A stretch of 27,053 bases of DNA from CAKSNH01 sp964422725 (GTDB lineage: Bacteria > Bacillota > Clostridia > UBA1381). The stretch lies in the NCBI GenBank assembly GCA_964422725.1, contig CAYRCC010000027.1:1-27053 (forward strand). Direction: 5' to 3'. A model generated the notes under the pieces. The model was given only the letters and a program-made list of their open reading frames with translations. It had not been told where the DNA came from and did no database searches. Shown piece by piece: positions 1 through 7,710 of this stretch; within the stretch, counting starts at the first letter, position 1; every line of letters begins with the position of its first letter. The position numbers and the translations under genes were made by a program.

Positions 1-383
1 TTTCATCTGCTATCCCTGTGACACTTTTGTCGTTTGACAAAAGTGTCCAAAAACACACCAAGGGGCGCTGCCCCTTTGGAAACCCCTTTTTTGCGAAAAA
101 GCTTAATACGAGGATATTCCGTCGGGTAATCGGCAAAATTCACTCTATGCCTGAGCTCGTGAATTTTGTGCCGTTCTAAACGCGGTATGTTTATACAAAC
201 ACGAATTTTACCGAACATCAGCGGTTATTACAGCATCAGCGGCGGCATACCCTCAACCCCTCTTAGCGCAATAGCTTTTTCGCGCTTGCGCAAAAGGTAG
301 GCGGTTCGGCTGACAAGGGTGTTGCCCTTGTCGATTCCCTTTGGTGGTTATCGTGACGTTGGCAGTAAGGGGCGTTGCCCCTT
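1..383 (+). repeat. Dispersed repeat, copy A (gene-free)
   Basis: This stretch has no convincing gene; the open frames across it are low-complexity and lack ribosome binding sites. Nearly its whole length reappears in reverse complement at 2442-2815, and parts reappear in the same direction at 26739-27005. Shared landmarks in order are a CACTTTTGTC-type hairpin (21-46), the palindrome AAGGGGCGCTGCCCCTT (60-76), a block reading AATACGAGGATATTCCGTC, a block ending in TTTTACCGAACATCAGC, a GCTTGCGCAAAA block, GACAAGGG-TGTTG-CCCTTGTC (312-332) and AAGGGGCGTTGCCCCTT (367-383). The first 29 bases match 26977-27005 exactly, so the unit probably begins at or before the window edge. Seen directly by comparison within the window; mobility is inference. 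Confidence 0.8.
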
Positions 384-554
384 TGGAAACCCCTTTTTTG
401 CGAAAAGGGGTGGCGGTTCGTCAACCGCTGAAATTATGGTTACCACAAAAAGCTATTACCCACACAACGTTTTCAATCGAGGGCAACACCCCTTACCGTC
501 CATATCCGCCAAGCGCAAGCTGTGGTTACCGCCAAAAGTATACCAAAACATTTG
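384..554. other. Gene-free spacer with degenerate repeat fragments
   Basis: The region between repeat copy A and the response regulator stop codon holds degraded pieces of the same repeat family, for example GGGCAACACCCCTTACCG near 481 and a CGCCAAGCGCAAGC block near 508 that resembles the one near 26846. I see no gene, promoter or clear terminator for the leftward-transcribed regulator here. Confidence 0.5.
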
Positions 555-1238
555 TCACAGCTTAAATCTGTATCCCACTCCCCACACCGTTTCAATATAT
601 TTCTCGCCGTCTTTCTCGATTTTCTCGCGTATACGCTGAATATGTACCGTTACAGTGGAAACATCACCGAGCGAGTCAAACCCCCAAACTCTGTCAAACA
701 AATTGTCCTTGCTGAATACCCTGTTCGGGTTTTCCGCAAGATACAGTAAAAGCTCATATTCCTTTGTCGGCATTTGCAGTTCTTTTCCGTTAAGCACAAC
801 CCTGTGCGAGCTTTTTTCAATCAAAAGTCCGCGCACTTCTATACAGTCGCGCGAGGCCGTTTGTGTTCCCGAAAGCGCGTTGTAACGCGCTATATGCGCT
901 TTCACCCTTGCCACAAGCTCATTAGGACTGAACGGTTTTGTCATATAGTCGTCGGCACCCAGTCCAAGACCGCGTATTTTGTCAATATCCTCATTTTTTG
1001 CGCTTAAAAATATTATAGGCATCTGATACTGCTTGCGTATTCGGCTGCACAGCTCAAATCCGTCAATATCCGGCAGCATTATGTCTATCACGACAAGCGA
1101 ATAGCTGTCATTTTCAAGCATATTCATACCTTTTCTGCCCCTGTCGGCTATATCGCACGAAAATCCGTTTATCTCAAGGTAATCCCTCTCCAGTTCCGCT
1201 ATACTGTTATCGTCCTCCACTATAAGTATCTTATTCAT
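555..1238 (-). CDS. OmpR/PhoB-family DNA-binding response regulator
   Basis: A 227-residue two-domain response regulator, full length for the OmpR family. The receiver domain (about residues 3-115) has the acidic pocket E8-D9-D10, the probable phosphoacceptor D52 in VIDIMLP, and the conserved lysine in MTKPF. The C-terminal winged helix (about 130-227) carries the typical ending VWGVGYRF. Its ATG overlaps the TGA of the upstream sensor kinase gene as ATGA, so the two are translationally coupled and act as a pair: the kinase phosphorylates this protein, which then binds promoters. No target gene sits beside it, so the regulon is unknown. The pair lies between inverted copies of a dispersed repeat. 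Confidence 0.95.
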   Translation of the reverse strand: MNKILIVEDDNSIAELERDYLEINGFSCDIADRGRKGMNMLENDSYSLVVIDIMLPDIDGFELCSRIRKQYQMPIIFLSAKNEDIDKIRGLGLGADDYMTKPFSPNELVARVKAHIARYNALSGTQTASRDCIEVRGLLIEKSSHRVVLNGKELQMPTKEYELLLYLAENPNRVFSKDNLFDRVWGFDSLGDVSTVTVHIQRIREKIEKDGEKYIETVWGVGYRFKL

Positions 1239-2404
1239 TCATTTTCCCCCTGTGCCTTATTTCTCAGCGGAAGATACACAAAAATTGTAGTACCTTCGTT
1301 TTCTTCACTCTTAACCCACATTTTACCCGAATGTTTTTCCACTATCTGCTTTGCTATGCCAAGTCCCAGACCGTTACCCTTTATATTGAGGTTTCTGGCA
1401 GGATTACAGCGATAAAATCCGTCAAACACATAGTCGAGATCGCCTTTGGGTATACCGATGCCGCTGTCCGACACCTTGACAAACACCCCTTCTCCGCGCA
1501 CCTCACTCGATATAAGTATATTCCCCTCTCCCTCTTTTTTGTACTTTATCGCATTGTCAATCAGGTTGCTGAATACGCGTCTGAGCTTTTGCGAATCCAG
1601 TTTTACCGGTGCCGGACACTCCGACAGCTGTATGTCAACCTTCATATCACTGTTTGCAAGGTCCAGACTGTACTCGCCGGCAAGCTGGCTTAAAAGCTCG
1701 TTCAAGTCGCCTATTTCAAAGTCAAAATTCAGTCGGTCCGTTTCAAGCTTTGCAAAAAGCGACATATTGTTAACCATTTCTTCGATTATGTTCGCTTTTA
1801 TGTAAATCGTGTCAAGGTATTTTGCTGTTTTTTCGGGCGTGTCGGCAACGCCGTCCCTTATACCCTGTATATAGCCTTTAATTGAGGTTATGGGAGTTTT
1901 CAGGTCGTGCGACAGGTTTGCGAGGAGCATTTTCCTGTCCTCAAGATGGAGCTTTTCGATTTCGCGGCTTTCTTTGATTTTTATACGCATTTCGTCGAAC
2001 GCTATACACAATTTGTTGATATCCGGATCGGACGATTGGATTATATCAATGTTAAACTCGCCGCGTTTCATACTGTCAACCGATTTTGTCAGCTCGCGTA
2101 TAGGCGTGAATATACTTTTTGTCAGTATAACAGTATTTGCCGAAATAACTCCGACACTTGCCGCAAGACAGACAACCAGCCACAAATACACGCACTGCAT
2201 AGACTTCGGGTTTTTCTGCACAACGTCAGCCACCGTCTGCACCAGTGCCGTCGGACTCAGCAATTCTATTATATTTATATGCCCCTGTGCCGAATATGAC
2301 AACACAAAAATTGCTAAAAATATTATCGTAATTATGCTTATAAGCACAACCGGAAGAACAAACATCAATGTTCCCGACAATATTATTTTACGCCGTATGT
2401 TCAT
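1235..2404 (-). CDS. Membrane sensor histidine kinase (HAMP-HisKA-HATPase)
   Basis: A membrane sensor kinase partner of the regulator that overlaps its 3' end. Two hydrophobic segments (about residues 5-37 and 70-96) enclose a short outside loop of about 30 residues, so the sensory part is small. A HAMP linker follows (about 96-146), then the HisKA dimerisation helix with H166 in NLSHDLKTP, and the ATPase domain with N-box NLIDNAIKYK, G1 box DSGIGIP and G2 box GNGLGLGIAK. Start choice: AAGGAG (2417-2422) directly touches an ATG at 2416, which is too close, and lies 12 bases from the in-frame ATG at 2404; I prefer 2404 (389 residues), but 2416 (393 residues) is possible. The stimulus is unknown. 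Confidence 0.93.
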   Translation of the reverse strand: MNIRRKIILSGTLMFVLPVVLISIITIIFLAIFVLSYSAQGHINIIELLSPTALVQTVADVVQKNPKSMQCVYLWLVVCLAASVGVISANTVILTKSIFTPIRELTKSVDSMKRGEFNIDIIQSSDPDINKLCIAFDEMRIKIKESREIEKLHLEDRKMLLANLSHDLKTPITSIKGYIQGIRDGVADTPEKTAKYLDTIYIKANIIEEMVNNMSLFAKLETDRLNFDFEIGDLNELLSQLAGEYSLDLANSDMKVDIQLSECPAPVKLDSQKLRRVFSNLIDNAIKYKKEGEGNILISSEVRGEGVFVKVSDSGIGIPKGDLDYVFDGFYRCNPARNLNIKGNGLGLGIAKQIVEKHSGKMWVKSEENEGTTIFVYLPLRNKAQGENE

Positions 2405-2441
2405 TATTCTGTTCATCTCCTTATAAACCGTTTTGGGCGGT

Positions 2442-2815
2442 AAAGGGCAACGCCCCTTACCGCTGACAATAGATAACCACCAAAAGGGTTCAAGGGTAAC
2501 ACCCTTGTCAGCCGAACCGCCACCCCTTTGCGCAAGCGCGAAAAAGTTGCTGCGCCAAGAGGGGTTGAGGGTATGCCGTCGCTGACGTTGTAATGATTGC
2601 TGATGTTCGGTAAAATCCGCGTTTGCATAAACGTACCGCGTTCAGAACGGCACAAAATTTGCGATCCTCGGAGATAAGCAAATTTTGCCGATTACCTGAC
2701 GGAATATCCTCGTATTGAGCTTTTTCGCAAAAAAGGGGTTTCCAAAGGGGCAACGCCCCTTGGTGTGTTTTTGCTTACTTTTGTCACAAGACAAAAGTAA
2801 GTGAGGATAGCAGAA
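2442..2815 (-). repeat. Dispersed repeat, copy B (inverted relative to copy A)
   Basis: Read in reverse complement, this stretch follows copy A (1-383) almost from end to end: the TGCTATCC start, a long hairpin (2774-2801), AAGGGGCGTTGCCCCTT, the GAGGATATTCCGTC block, ACCGAACATCAGC, GGCATACCCTCAACCCCTCTT, TCGCGCTTGCGCAAA and the CAAGGGTGTTACCCTTG palindrome (2491-2507), ending in a GGGCGTTGCCC palindrome (2442-2458). Together copies A and B form inverted repeats of about 380 bp around the two-component genes. No coding capacity is evident. Confidence 0.82.
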
Positions 2816-2841
2816 TCATTATGACAATGAATTGTTTTCTT

Positions 2842-3000
2842 AAGGGGCAACGCCCCTTACCGCCAAAACCCCGATAACCACCAAAAGGGATTTTCCTAAG
2901 GGGCAACGCCTCTTACCGCCAACGTCGCGATACCCACCAAAGGGGATTAACAAGGGCAAACCCTTGTTTGCAAGGGGCAACGCCCCTTACCGCCAAAAAG
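2842..3000 (+). repeat. Short array of GC-rich palindromic units
   Basis: Three degenerate units, each starting with AAGGGGCAACGCCCCTT (2842-2858, 2898-2914 with one change, 2972-2988) followed by ACCGCCAA and, in the first two, an A-C-rich block like GATAACCACCAAAAGGGA. A related palindrome CAAGGGCAAACCCTTG lies at 2951-2966. Each has 7-bp arms and a 3-base loop. The spacing is irregular (56 and 74 bases) and there are no unique spacers, so this is not a CRISPR array. The remainder of the gene-free stretch to 3186 is AT-rich and shows nothing else. Confidence 0.75.
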
Positions 3001-3186
3001 GGTTTGCAAATGGTTTCCCTTTGCCTCACCGGCAGCGCACGCTCTCCCGTCTTTTACATATATAATACCACAAACCACCGCTGATTACCAGAAAAACCGC
3101 TGTTTTTCGCCCCCGTATTTTATAAATTTTTTATAAACTCCCCTCCTCCCAAAAACCGCACCGCGCAGAAAATCGAAAAATGGCGG

Positions 3187-3215
3187 TTGAAATATTCGGA
3201 TAAATATAGTAAAAT
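3187..3215 (+). promoter_or_regulatory. Sigma-A-type promoter for citramalate synthase
   Basis: TTGAAA (3187-3192), a 17-base spacer, then TAAAAT (3210-3215). Transcription would start near 3222, giving a leader of about 36 bases with no room for an attenuator. Confidence 0.7.
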
Positions 3216-3257
3216 AACATTAAATAAACACTGATTGATACAAGGATAGTGATATAA

Positions 3258-4832
3258 TTGAAAAACATTGCAATATACGATTCCACTCTGCGCGACGGTG
3301 CTCAGGGCGAAGGGATTTCTTTCTCGGTAAACGATAAACTAAAAATAGTCACCCGACTCGACTCTCTCGGTATTGACTACATAGAAGCCGGCAACCCCGC
3401 CTCAAATCCCAAAGACCTTGAGTTTTTCCTGCGCGCCTCACAGCTTGAATTAAAACATTCCAAACTGTGCGCGTTCGGAAGTACTCACAGAGTCGGCGTT
3501 CGGGTGCATAACGACAAAAACGTAATCTCACTGCTCAGCGCAAATACTCCGGCTGTAGCTGTGTTCGGCAAAGCATGGGATATGCACGTTACCGAAATAC
3601 TCAAAACCACTCCCGACGATAACCTCAAAATAATCAGCGACACCGTTTCGTTCCTGAAAGCACACGACAAGGAAGTCATTTTCGATGCCGAACACTTCTT
3701 TGACGGCTACAAAAATAATCCCGAATATGCCCTGTCCGCACTTACAGCCGCCGAAAACGCCGGCGCGGACTGGCTCGTGCTGTGCGAAACCAACGGCGGA
3801 ATGTTCCCCGACGAAATAGAACGCATTGTAAAAGAGGTTAAAAAACACACAAACGCAAGAATAGGTATACACTGCCACAACGATACCGGTATGGCGGCGG
3901 CAAACTCGATTATGGGCGTTATTGCCGGCGCACGTCAGGTTCAGGGTACGCTCAACGGAATAGGCGAACGCTGCGGCAACGCGAATTTATGCACTATTAT
4001 CCCAAGTCTGCAGTTAAAGCGCGGCTACGAATGTATTGCGCCGGAAAATATGCCGAACCTTACAAAGCTCGCGCGCTACGCAAGCGAAACCGCAAACATC
4101 TCACACGACGAACGCCAGCCGTATGTCGGCGCGTCGGCGTTTGCGCACAAGGGCGGTATGCACATCGACGGAGTCAAAAAAAATCCGAAAACGTTTGAAC
4201 ACATATCCCCCGAAAGCGTCGGCAACAAACGCCGTTTCCTTATGAGCGAAATGTCGGGGCGGTCAAACATTATGGACGTTATCCACGATATCGACCCGAC
4301 CATAGACAAAAAATCACCGGTTGCGCAAAATGTGATGGACAAACTGAAAATGCTCGAACACCAGGGCTTTCAGTTTGAAGGCGCGGAAAGCTCGGTGGAG
4401 CTTTTGGTGCGCAAGGAGCTGGGAGTGTACCGCCCGTTTTTTAAACTGATACAATTTAAAGTGTTCATCGACGAGCCGTCCGCACAGGACAGCTGCAGCG
4501 CCTCCGCAATGATTAAAATAGAGGTTGACGGCAGAGAGGAAATCACCGCCGCTCAGGGTGACGGTCCGGTCAACGCTATGGACAAGGCTCTCCGAAAGGC
4601 TCTCGGACATTTCTATCCGCAGCTCAACAAGGTGCATTTGTCCGACTACAAGGTGCGTGTGCTTGACTCTCAGGACGCAACCGCCGCAAAGGTGCGCGTA
4701 CTCATCGAAACAACCGACGGCGAAATCAGCTGGACTACCGTCGGCGTGTCCACCGACATAATCGATGCAAGCCGTCAGGCATTGGTGGACTCTATCGAAT
4801 ACAGGCTGTACTCCGAGCTGAAACACCGCTGA
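3258..4832 (+). CDS. cimA: (R)-citramalate synthase
   Basis: A 524-residue member of the alpha-isopropylmalate/citramalate synthase group. Citramalate synthase condenses pyruvate with acetyl-CoA to citramalate, the first step of the threonine-independent route to 2-oxobutyrate and isoleucine. The TIM-barrel domain (about 1-280) has the opening motif D8-STLRDGAQGEG, metal-ligand motif HCHND (205-209) and the GIGERCGNAN motif (ending at N243). The C-terminal third (about 390-520) is a LeuA-type regulatory dimer domain. The N-terminal wording and the overall length match the TIGR00977-type citramalate synthases rather than LeuA, and a separate leuA lies at 25017. The start is TTG with AAGGA (3242-3246) 11 bases upstream; no ATG is better placed. 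It stands alone with its own promoter. Confidence 0.9.
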   Translation: MKNIAIYDSTLRDGAQGEGISFSVNDKLKIVTRLDSLGIDYIEAGNPASNPKDLEFFLRASQLELKHSKLCAFGSTHRVGVRVHNDKNVISLLSANTPAVAVFGKAWDMHVTEILKTTPDDNLKIISDTVSFLKAHDKEVIFDAEHFFDGYKNNPEYALSALTAAENAGADWLVLCETNGGMFPDEIERIVKEVKKHTNARIGIHCHNDTGMAAANSIMGVIAGARQVQGTLNGIGERCGNANLCTIIPSLQLKRGYECIAPENMPNLTKLARYASETANISHDERQPYVGASAFAHKGGMHIDGVKKNPKTFEHISPESVGNKRRFLMSEMSGRSNIMDVIHDIDPTIDKKSPVAQNVMDKLKMLEHQGFQFEGAESSVELLVRKELGVYRPFFKLIQFKVFIDEPSAQDSCSASAMIKIEVDGREEITAAQGDGPVNAMDKALRKALGHFYPQLNKVHLSDYKVRVLDSQDATAAKVRVLIETTDGEISWTTVGVSTDIIDASRQALVDSIEYRLYSELKHR

Positions 4833-4834
4833 CC

Positions 4835-4865
4835 GCCCGAAACAGATTTTCTTTCAATTTCGGGC
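4835..4865 (+). other. Inverted repeat after citramalate synthase
   Basis: GCCCGAAA (4835-4842) and TTTCGGGC (4858-4865) can form an 8-bp stem two bases after the stop codon. There is no U-tract, so it is a weak terminator candidate or a message-stabilising 3' hairpin. Confidence 0.35.
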
Positions 4866-4954
4866 AATAGCTGTAAAACAGTGGTTTTTCAGCCATATAT
4901 CGGTATGCACCGCAATGTTTTTTGGAAAAAATACAAAAAATTTTGCAAAGAATA

Positions 4955-4983
4955 TTGATTTTTCTTAGTTAAAATGTTAAACT
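4955..4983 (+). promoter_or_regulatory. Promoter for the chemoreceptor gene
   Basis: TTGATT (4955-4960), a 17-base spacer and TAAACT (4978-4983) form a plausible housekeeping promoter about 100 bases before the start codon. I did not see a sigma-28-type motility promoter. Confidence 0.45.
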
Positions 4984-5032
4984 AGTATATGGGTAATGCA
5001 ATTTGGTATGTATGATATTTTAAAACATATGT

Positions 5033-5054
5033 GAAAATGCGGGGGTGCATTTTC
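5033..5054 (+). promoter_or_regulatory. 5' leader hairpin of the chemoreceptor message
   Basis: GAAAATGC (5033-5040) and GCATTTTC (5047-5054) pair perfectly around a GGGGGT loop. The hairpin ends 16 bases before the AAGGAG ribosome binding site (5071-5076). It may stabilise the message or affect translation; it does not resemble a riboswitch class I know. Confidence 0.4.
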
Positions 5055-5084
5055 GCAGAAAATACAAAGCAAGGAGAGGGAAAG

Positions 5085-7148
5085 ATGAAAAGTATCAAAA
5101 CAAAAATTATGGCAATGGTAATGGTAATGGTTGTTTGCTCGACGGCTGTGCTGGGTATTGTGTCGACATACTTAAATTACTTGAGTACGTTTGACACCAT
5201 GCGCAAAATTTTTGAAGAAACAGCTATGACGGCCTCAAAACAAATTACGTTCGATATTGCCGTGTACAGAACGGCAGCCTATGAAATGGGTTGTATAACA
5301 GCTTTGTCGGACGACGACGTGAAAGAGTCGGACAAGGTAAAAATTATAGAAACACGAAAAAACGATTACGGCTTTGAAGCCGCCTATCTCGTAAGAACCG
5401 ACGGCACTTGCGTAAACAGTGACTTAAATCTTGCCAACGGCGACTATTTCAAAAAAGCTATGGCAGGCGAAACCGCTATATCCGAGCCTATCCGCTCACA
5501 GGTAGACGGCAAAACCACCATCGCAATTTCAACTCCTATATGGGAAAACGGTATACCGGGTTCGGAAATCAAAGGCGTTTTGATATTCACAATGCCGTCG
5601 TTTTTGAACAACACCGTAAACAGCATAAATGTCGGTGAATCGGGATATGCATACATAAACAACAAAGAGGGCCGCACCATCGCGCACCCTGATGCCTCCG
5701 TTGTCGAAAGCGAATCGAGTACCATCGAGGACGCAAAAACCGACAAGAGCCTGGAAAAACTCGCCGGCTACGAAACCGACCTTATGAACGGCAACACCGG
5801 TTTCGGCAAATATACATACAAGGGCGCGGAAAAGGTTATAGCATATGCGCCGATTGACCGTACCGACGGCTGGGGCGTTGCCATTACCGCCGAAATGTAC
5901 GAGTTTATGACCTACAGCAAGCTAAGCACTGTATTTATTATAGTAATTATTCTGCTTTCGCTTGCGGCGGTATTCGTAATTTCAAGAATATCAATACAGA
6001 AGATAACAAATCCTATTATAGCTTGTGCCGGCAGACTTAATATGCTCGCCGACGGTGACCTTCATTCGCCTGTGGAACAGGTTAAGTCAAAGGACGAAAC
6101 GGCAGTGCTTGCTCAGGCAACGCAAAAGATTGTCGACGATATGTCAAGACTTATCTCAGACCTCGGCAGAGGACTTGAGGCTGTCGCTATGGGCGACCTC
6201 ACAGCCGAGGCAAACATAGAATTTCCGGGTGACTTTGCAAAGCTTAAAGAGTGGCTCGAAAAAGTATTTGTAGACCTTAACGCAACCATGAGTCAGCTGC
6301 ATGAATCCGCCGGACAGGTGGCAAGCGGTTCGGATCAGGTATCCGCCGGCGCGCAAACGCTTTCTCAGGGTGCAACAGAACAGGCAAGCAGTATACAGGA
6401 GCTTTCCGCAACCGTAAACGATATCTCGACTCACATAAAGGAAAGTGCGGAAAACTTAAAGCACGCAAACGATTTGATTGCATCAAACAGCGATGAGATA
6501 GATATCTGCGACAAGCATATGAAAGAAATGGTTACCGCGATGAACGATATTGCGGCAAGCTCGGTTGAAATCAAGAAGATTATCAAAACGATTGACGATA
6601 TCGCGTTCCAGACCAACATTCTCGCACTTAACGCGGCTGTTGAGGCGGCACGCGCCGGAGATGCCGGAAAAGGCTTTGCGGTGGTTGCCGAGGAGGTGCG
6701 CAGTCTTGCGCAGAAATCGGCTGATGCGGCAAGCAACACCACAGAGCTTATTCAGCAGTCAATCCGCGCTGTGGACAACGGTACGGAAATCGCCGACGAC
6801 ACCGCAAAGGCTCTCGGCAACATAGTTAAAAATTCCGAAACGATAACCGAGGTTATCCACAAGATTGCCGACGCGTCAAACGAACAGGCAAGCGCGGCGG
6901 TACAGGTTTCGCAGGGTGTTGAGCAGATTTCGGGAGTTGTGCAGTCCAACGCGGCTACGGCTGAGGAAAGCGCCGCAACGAGCGAGGAGCTGTCAAGTCA
7001 GGCGGAAATGCTCAAGAATTTGGTCAACAAGTTCAAAATCAAAAACACAAACGCCGCCTCCGACTACAGTGCCGATACAGCCGAAAGCTACAAGTCAGAA
7101 CGCCCGTCAGGCACAAACAGCGGTTTTGAGTCGGACGACAAATATTAA
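5085..7148 (+). CDS. Methyl-accepting chemotaxis protein, dCache-type sensor
   Basis: A 687-residue membrane chemoreceptor. A first membrane helix (about residues 8-30) and a second (about 285-310) bracket an outside ligand-binding region of about 250 residues with the look of a double Cache domain (segments such as VRTDGTCV, SGYAYINNKEG and GWGVAITAE). HAMP-like segments follow, with GDLHSPVEQ and a second GDLTAEANIEF, then the long signalling coiled coil whose tip (508-525, FQTNILALNAAVEAARAG) contacts CheA/CheW, and GFAVVAEEVRSLA around E536. The start is the ATG with AAGGAG (5071-5076) eight bases upstream; an in-frame ATG at 5031 has no binding site. The C-terminal tail is hydrophilic. 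It implies motility and taxis; no other chemotaxis gene is in the window, and the ligand is unknown. Confidence 0.93.
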   Translation: MKSIKTKIMAMVMVMVVCSTAVLGIVSTYLNYLSTFDTMRKIFEETAMTASKQITFDIAVYRTAAYEMGCITALSDDDVKESDKVKIIETRKNDYGFEAAYLVRTDGTCVNSDLNLANGDYFKKAMAGETAISEPIRSQVDGKTTIAISTPIWENGIPGSEIKGVLIFTMPSFLNNTVNSINVGESGYAYINNKEGRTIAHPDASVVESESSTIEDAKTDKSLEKLAGYETDLMNGNTGFGKYTYKGAEKVIAYAPIDRTDGWGVAITAEMYEFMTYSKLSTVFIIVIILLSLAAVFVISRISIQKITNPIIACAGRLNMLADGDLHSPVEQVKSKDETAVLAQATQKIVDDMSRLISDLGRGLEAVAMGDLTAEANIEFPGDFAKLKEWLEKVFVDLNATMSQLHESAGQVASGSDQVSAGAQTLSQGATEQASSIQELSATVNDISTHIKESAENLKHANDLIASNSDEIDICDKHMKEMVTAMNDIAASSVEIKKIIKTIDDIAFQTNILALNAAVEAARAGDAGKGFAVVAEEVRSLAQKSADAASNTTELIQQSIRAVDNGTEIADDTAKALGNIVKNSETITEVIHKIADASNEQASAAVQVSQGVEQISGVVQSNAATAEESAATSEELSSQAEMLKNLVNKFKIKNTNAASDYSADTAESYKSERPSGTNSGFESDDKY

Positions 7149-7174
7149 TATGTAACCGCAAATTCGCAATTTAT

Positions 7175-7227
7175 TCCGCCGTCGGGCGACAGGGGCAGAG
7201 CACCTTGTGTCCGCCGGCGGATTTTTT
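7175..7227 (+). terminator. Probable intrinsic terminator after the chemoreceptor
   Basis: TCCGCCG (7175-7181) pairs with CGGCGGA (7215-7221), directly followed by six T residues (7222-7227). A small GTCG-GG-CGAC hairpin may sit inside the 33-base loop. The U-tract and position after the stop codon support termination; the large loop is unusual. Confidence 0.5.
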
Positions 7228-7319
7228 ATTCACATTGGCTATTTCACTAAAAATGTGTGACATTTTATGTGCATATTACCCAATTTGCAAAAATGCATAT
7301 ATTTTTCTTTAGAAAAAAC

Positions 7320-7348
7320 TGTACAAAAATAAAAAAATATATTATAAT
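7320..7348 (+). promoter_or_regulatory. Candidate promoter for the secreted esterase gene
   Basis: TGTACA (7320-7325; 4 of 6 consensus), a 17-base spacer and a perfect TATAAT (7343-7348). It would give a leader of about 355 bases that includes the inverted-repeat element at 7414-7662. An ATTTGCAAA motif lies just upstream at 7283-7291. Confidence 0.45.
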
Positions 7349-7413
7349 TAAGTGTGTGTCAGACTGTACACCAAACTATTTTCAAAGAATTTATCCGCAG
7401 TCTGATATTACGG

Positions 7414-7662
7414 TACGTTACGTATCTCAGACTGTAGACAAAACCCAACGTGTTTTGTGTTAAAGTTTAGGTCAAGCCTTTTAAAAGGCTTGCGGATTTT
7501 TAAGGCAGAGCCTTAAATCGTCGTCCGCAGACGACGAAATTCCTAAACGTTCAAGTTTTGTTCAAACTTTTTTAAAAAGTTTGTCGCTGTCCGCAGACAG
7601 CGAAACCTCCTCGAAAATTTTAAGCAAAACTAATAAGTCTACACTCTGCGATACGTTACATA
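7414..7662. mobile_element. Inverted-repeat-bounded, hairpin-rich element (MITE-like)
   Basis: The ends, 7414-7439 and 7637-7662, are inverted repeats matching at 22 of 26 positions and containing CTGTAGAC or GTGTAGAC. The left end carries TCAGACTGTAGACAAAA (7427-7443), identical to the reverse complement of 12963-12979 in the deleted insertion sequence downstream. Inside are CAAGCCTTTTAAAAGGCTTG (7473-7492), TAAGGC-AGA-GCCTTA (7501-7515), a CGCA-loop hairpin (7518-7537), a near-palindrome (7563-7583) and a second CGCA-loop hairpin (7584-7603). There is no coding capacity. It lies in the probable 5' leader of the esterase gene. A non-autonomous transposable element is the simplest reading; a structured leader RNA is the alternative. 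A partial TCAGACTG/CAGTCTGA pair lies just upstream (7359-7405). Confidence 0.6.
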
Positions 7663-7710
7663 GCTGTAATGTATTATTATTGTTTATTTCAGAGAGGGAG
7701 GAAACAAAAA

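Noticed and set aside
3..218. Minus-strand frame in repeat copy A and its counterpart in copy B
   Set aside because: The frame is not preserved between the repeat copies, has no start signal and reads as repeat sequence.
2842..3000. Repeated AAGGGGCAACGCCCCTT units as a possible CRISPR array
   Set aside because: The repeats are 17-bp palindromes with irregular spacing, and the intervening sequence is itself repeated rather than unique; no cas gene is nearby.
4835..4865. Strong terminator after cimA
   Set aside because: The 8-bp stem is clear but has no U-tract, so it is kept only as an inverted repeat.
5031..5084. Longer chemoreceptor start adding 18 residues
   Set aside because: There is no Shine-Dalgarno sequence, and the extension overlaps the hairpin and the real AAGGAG site; it would also displace the N-terminal membrane helix.
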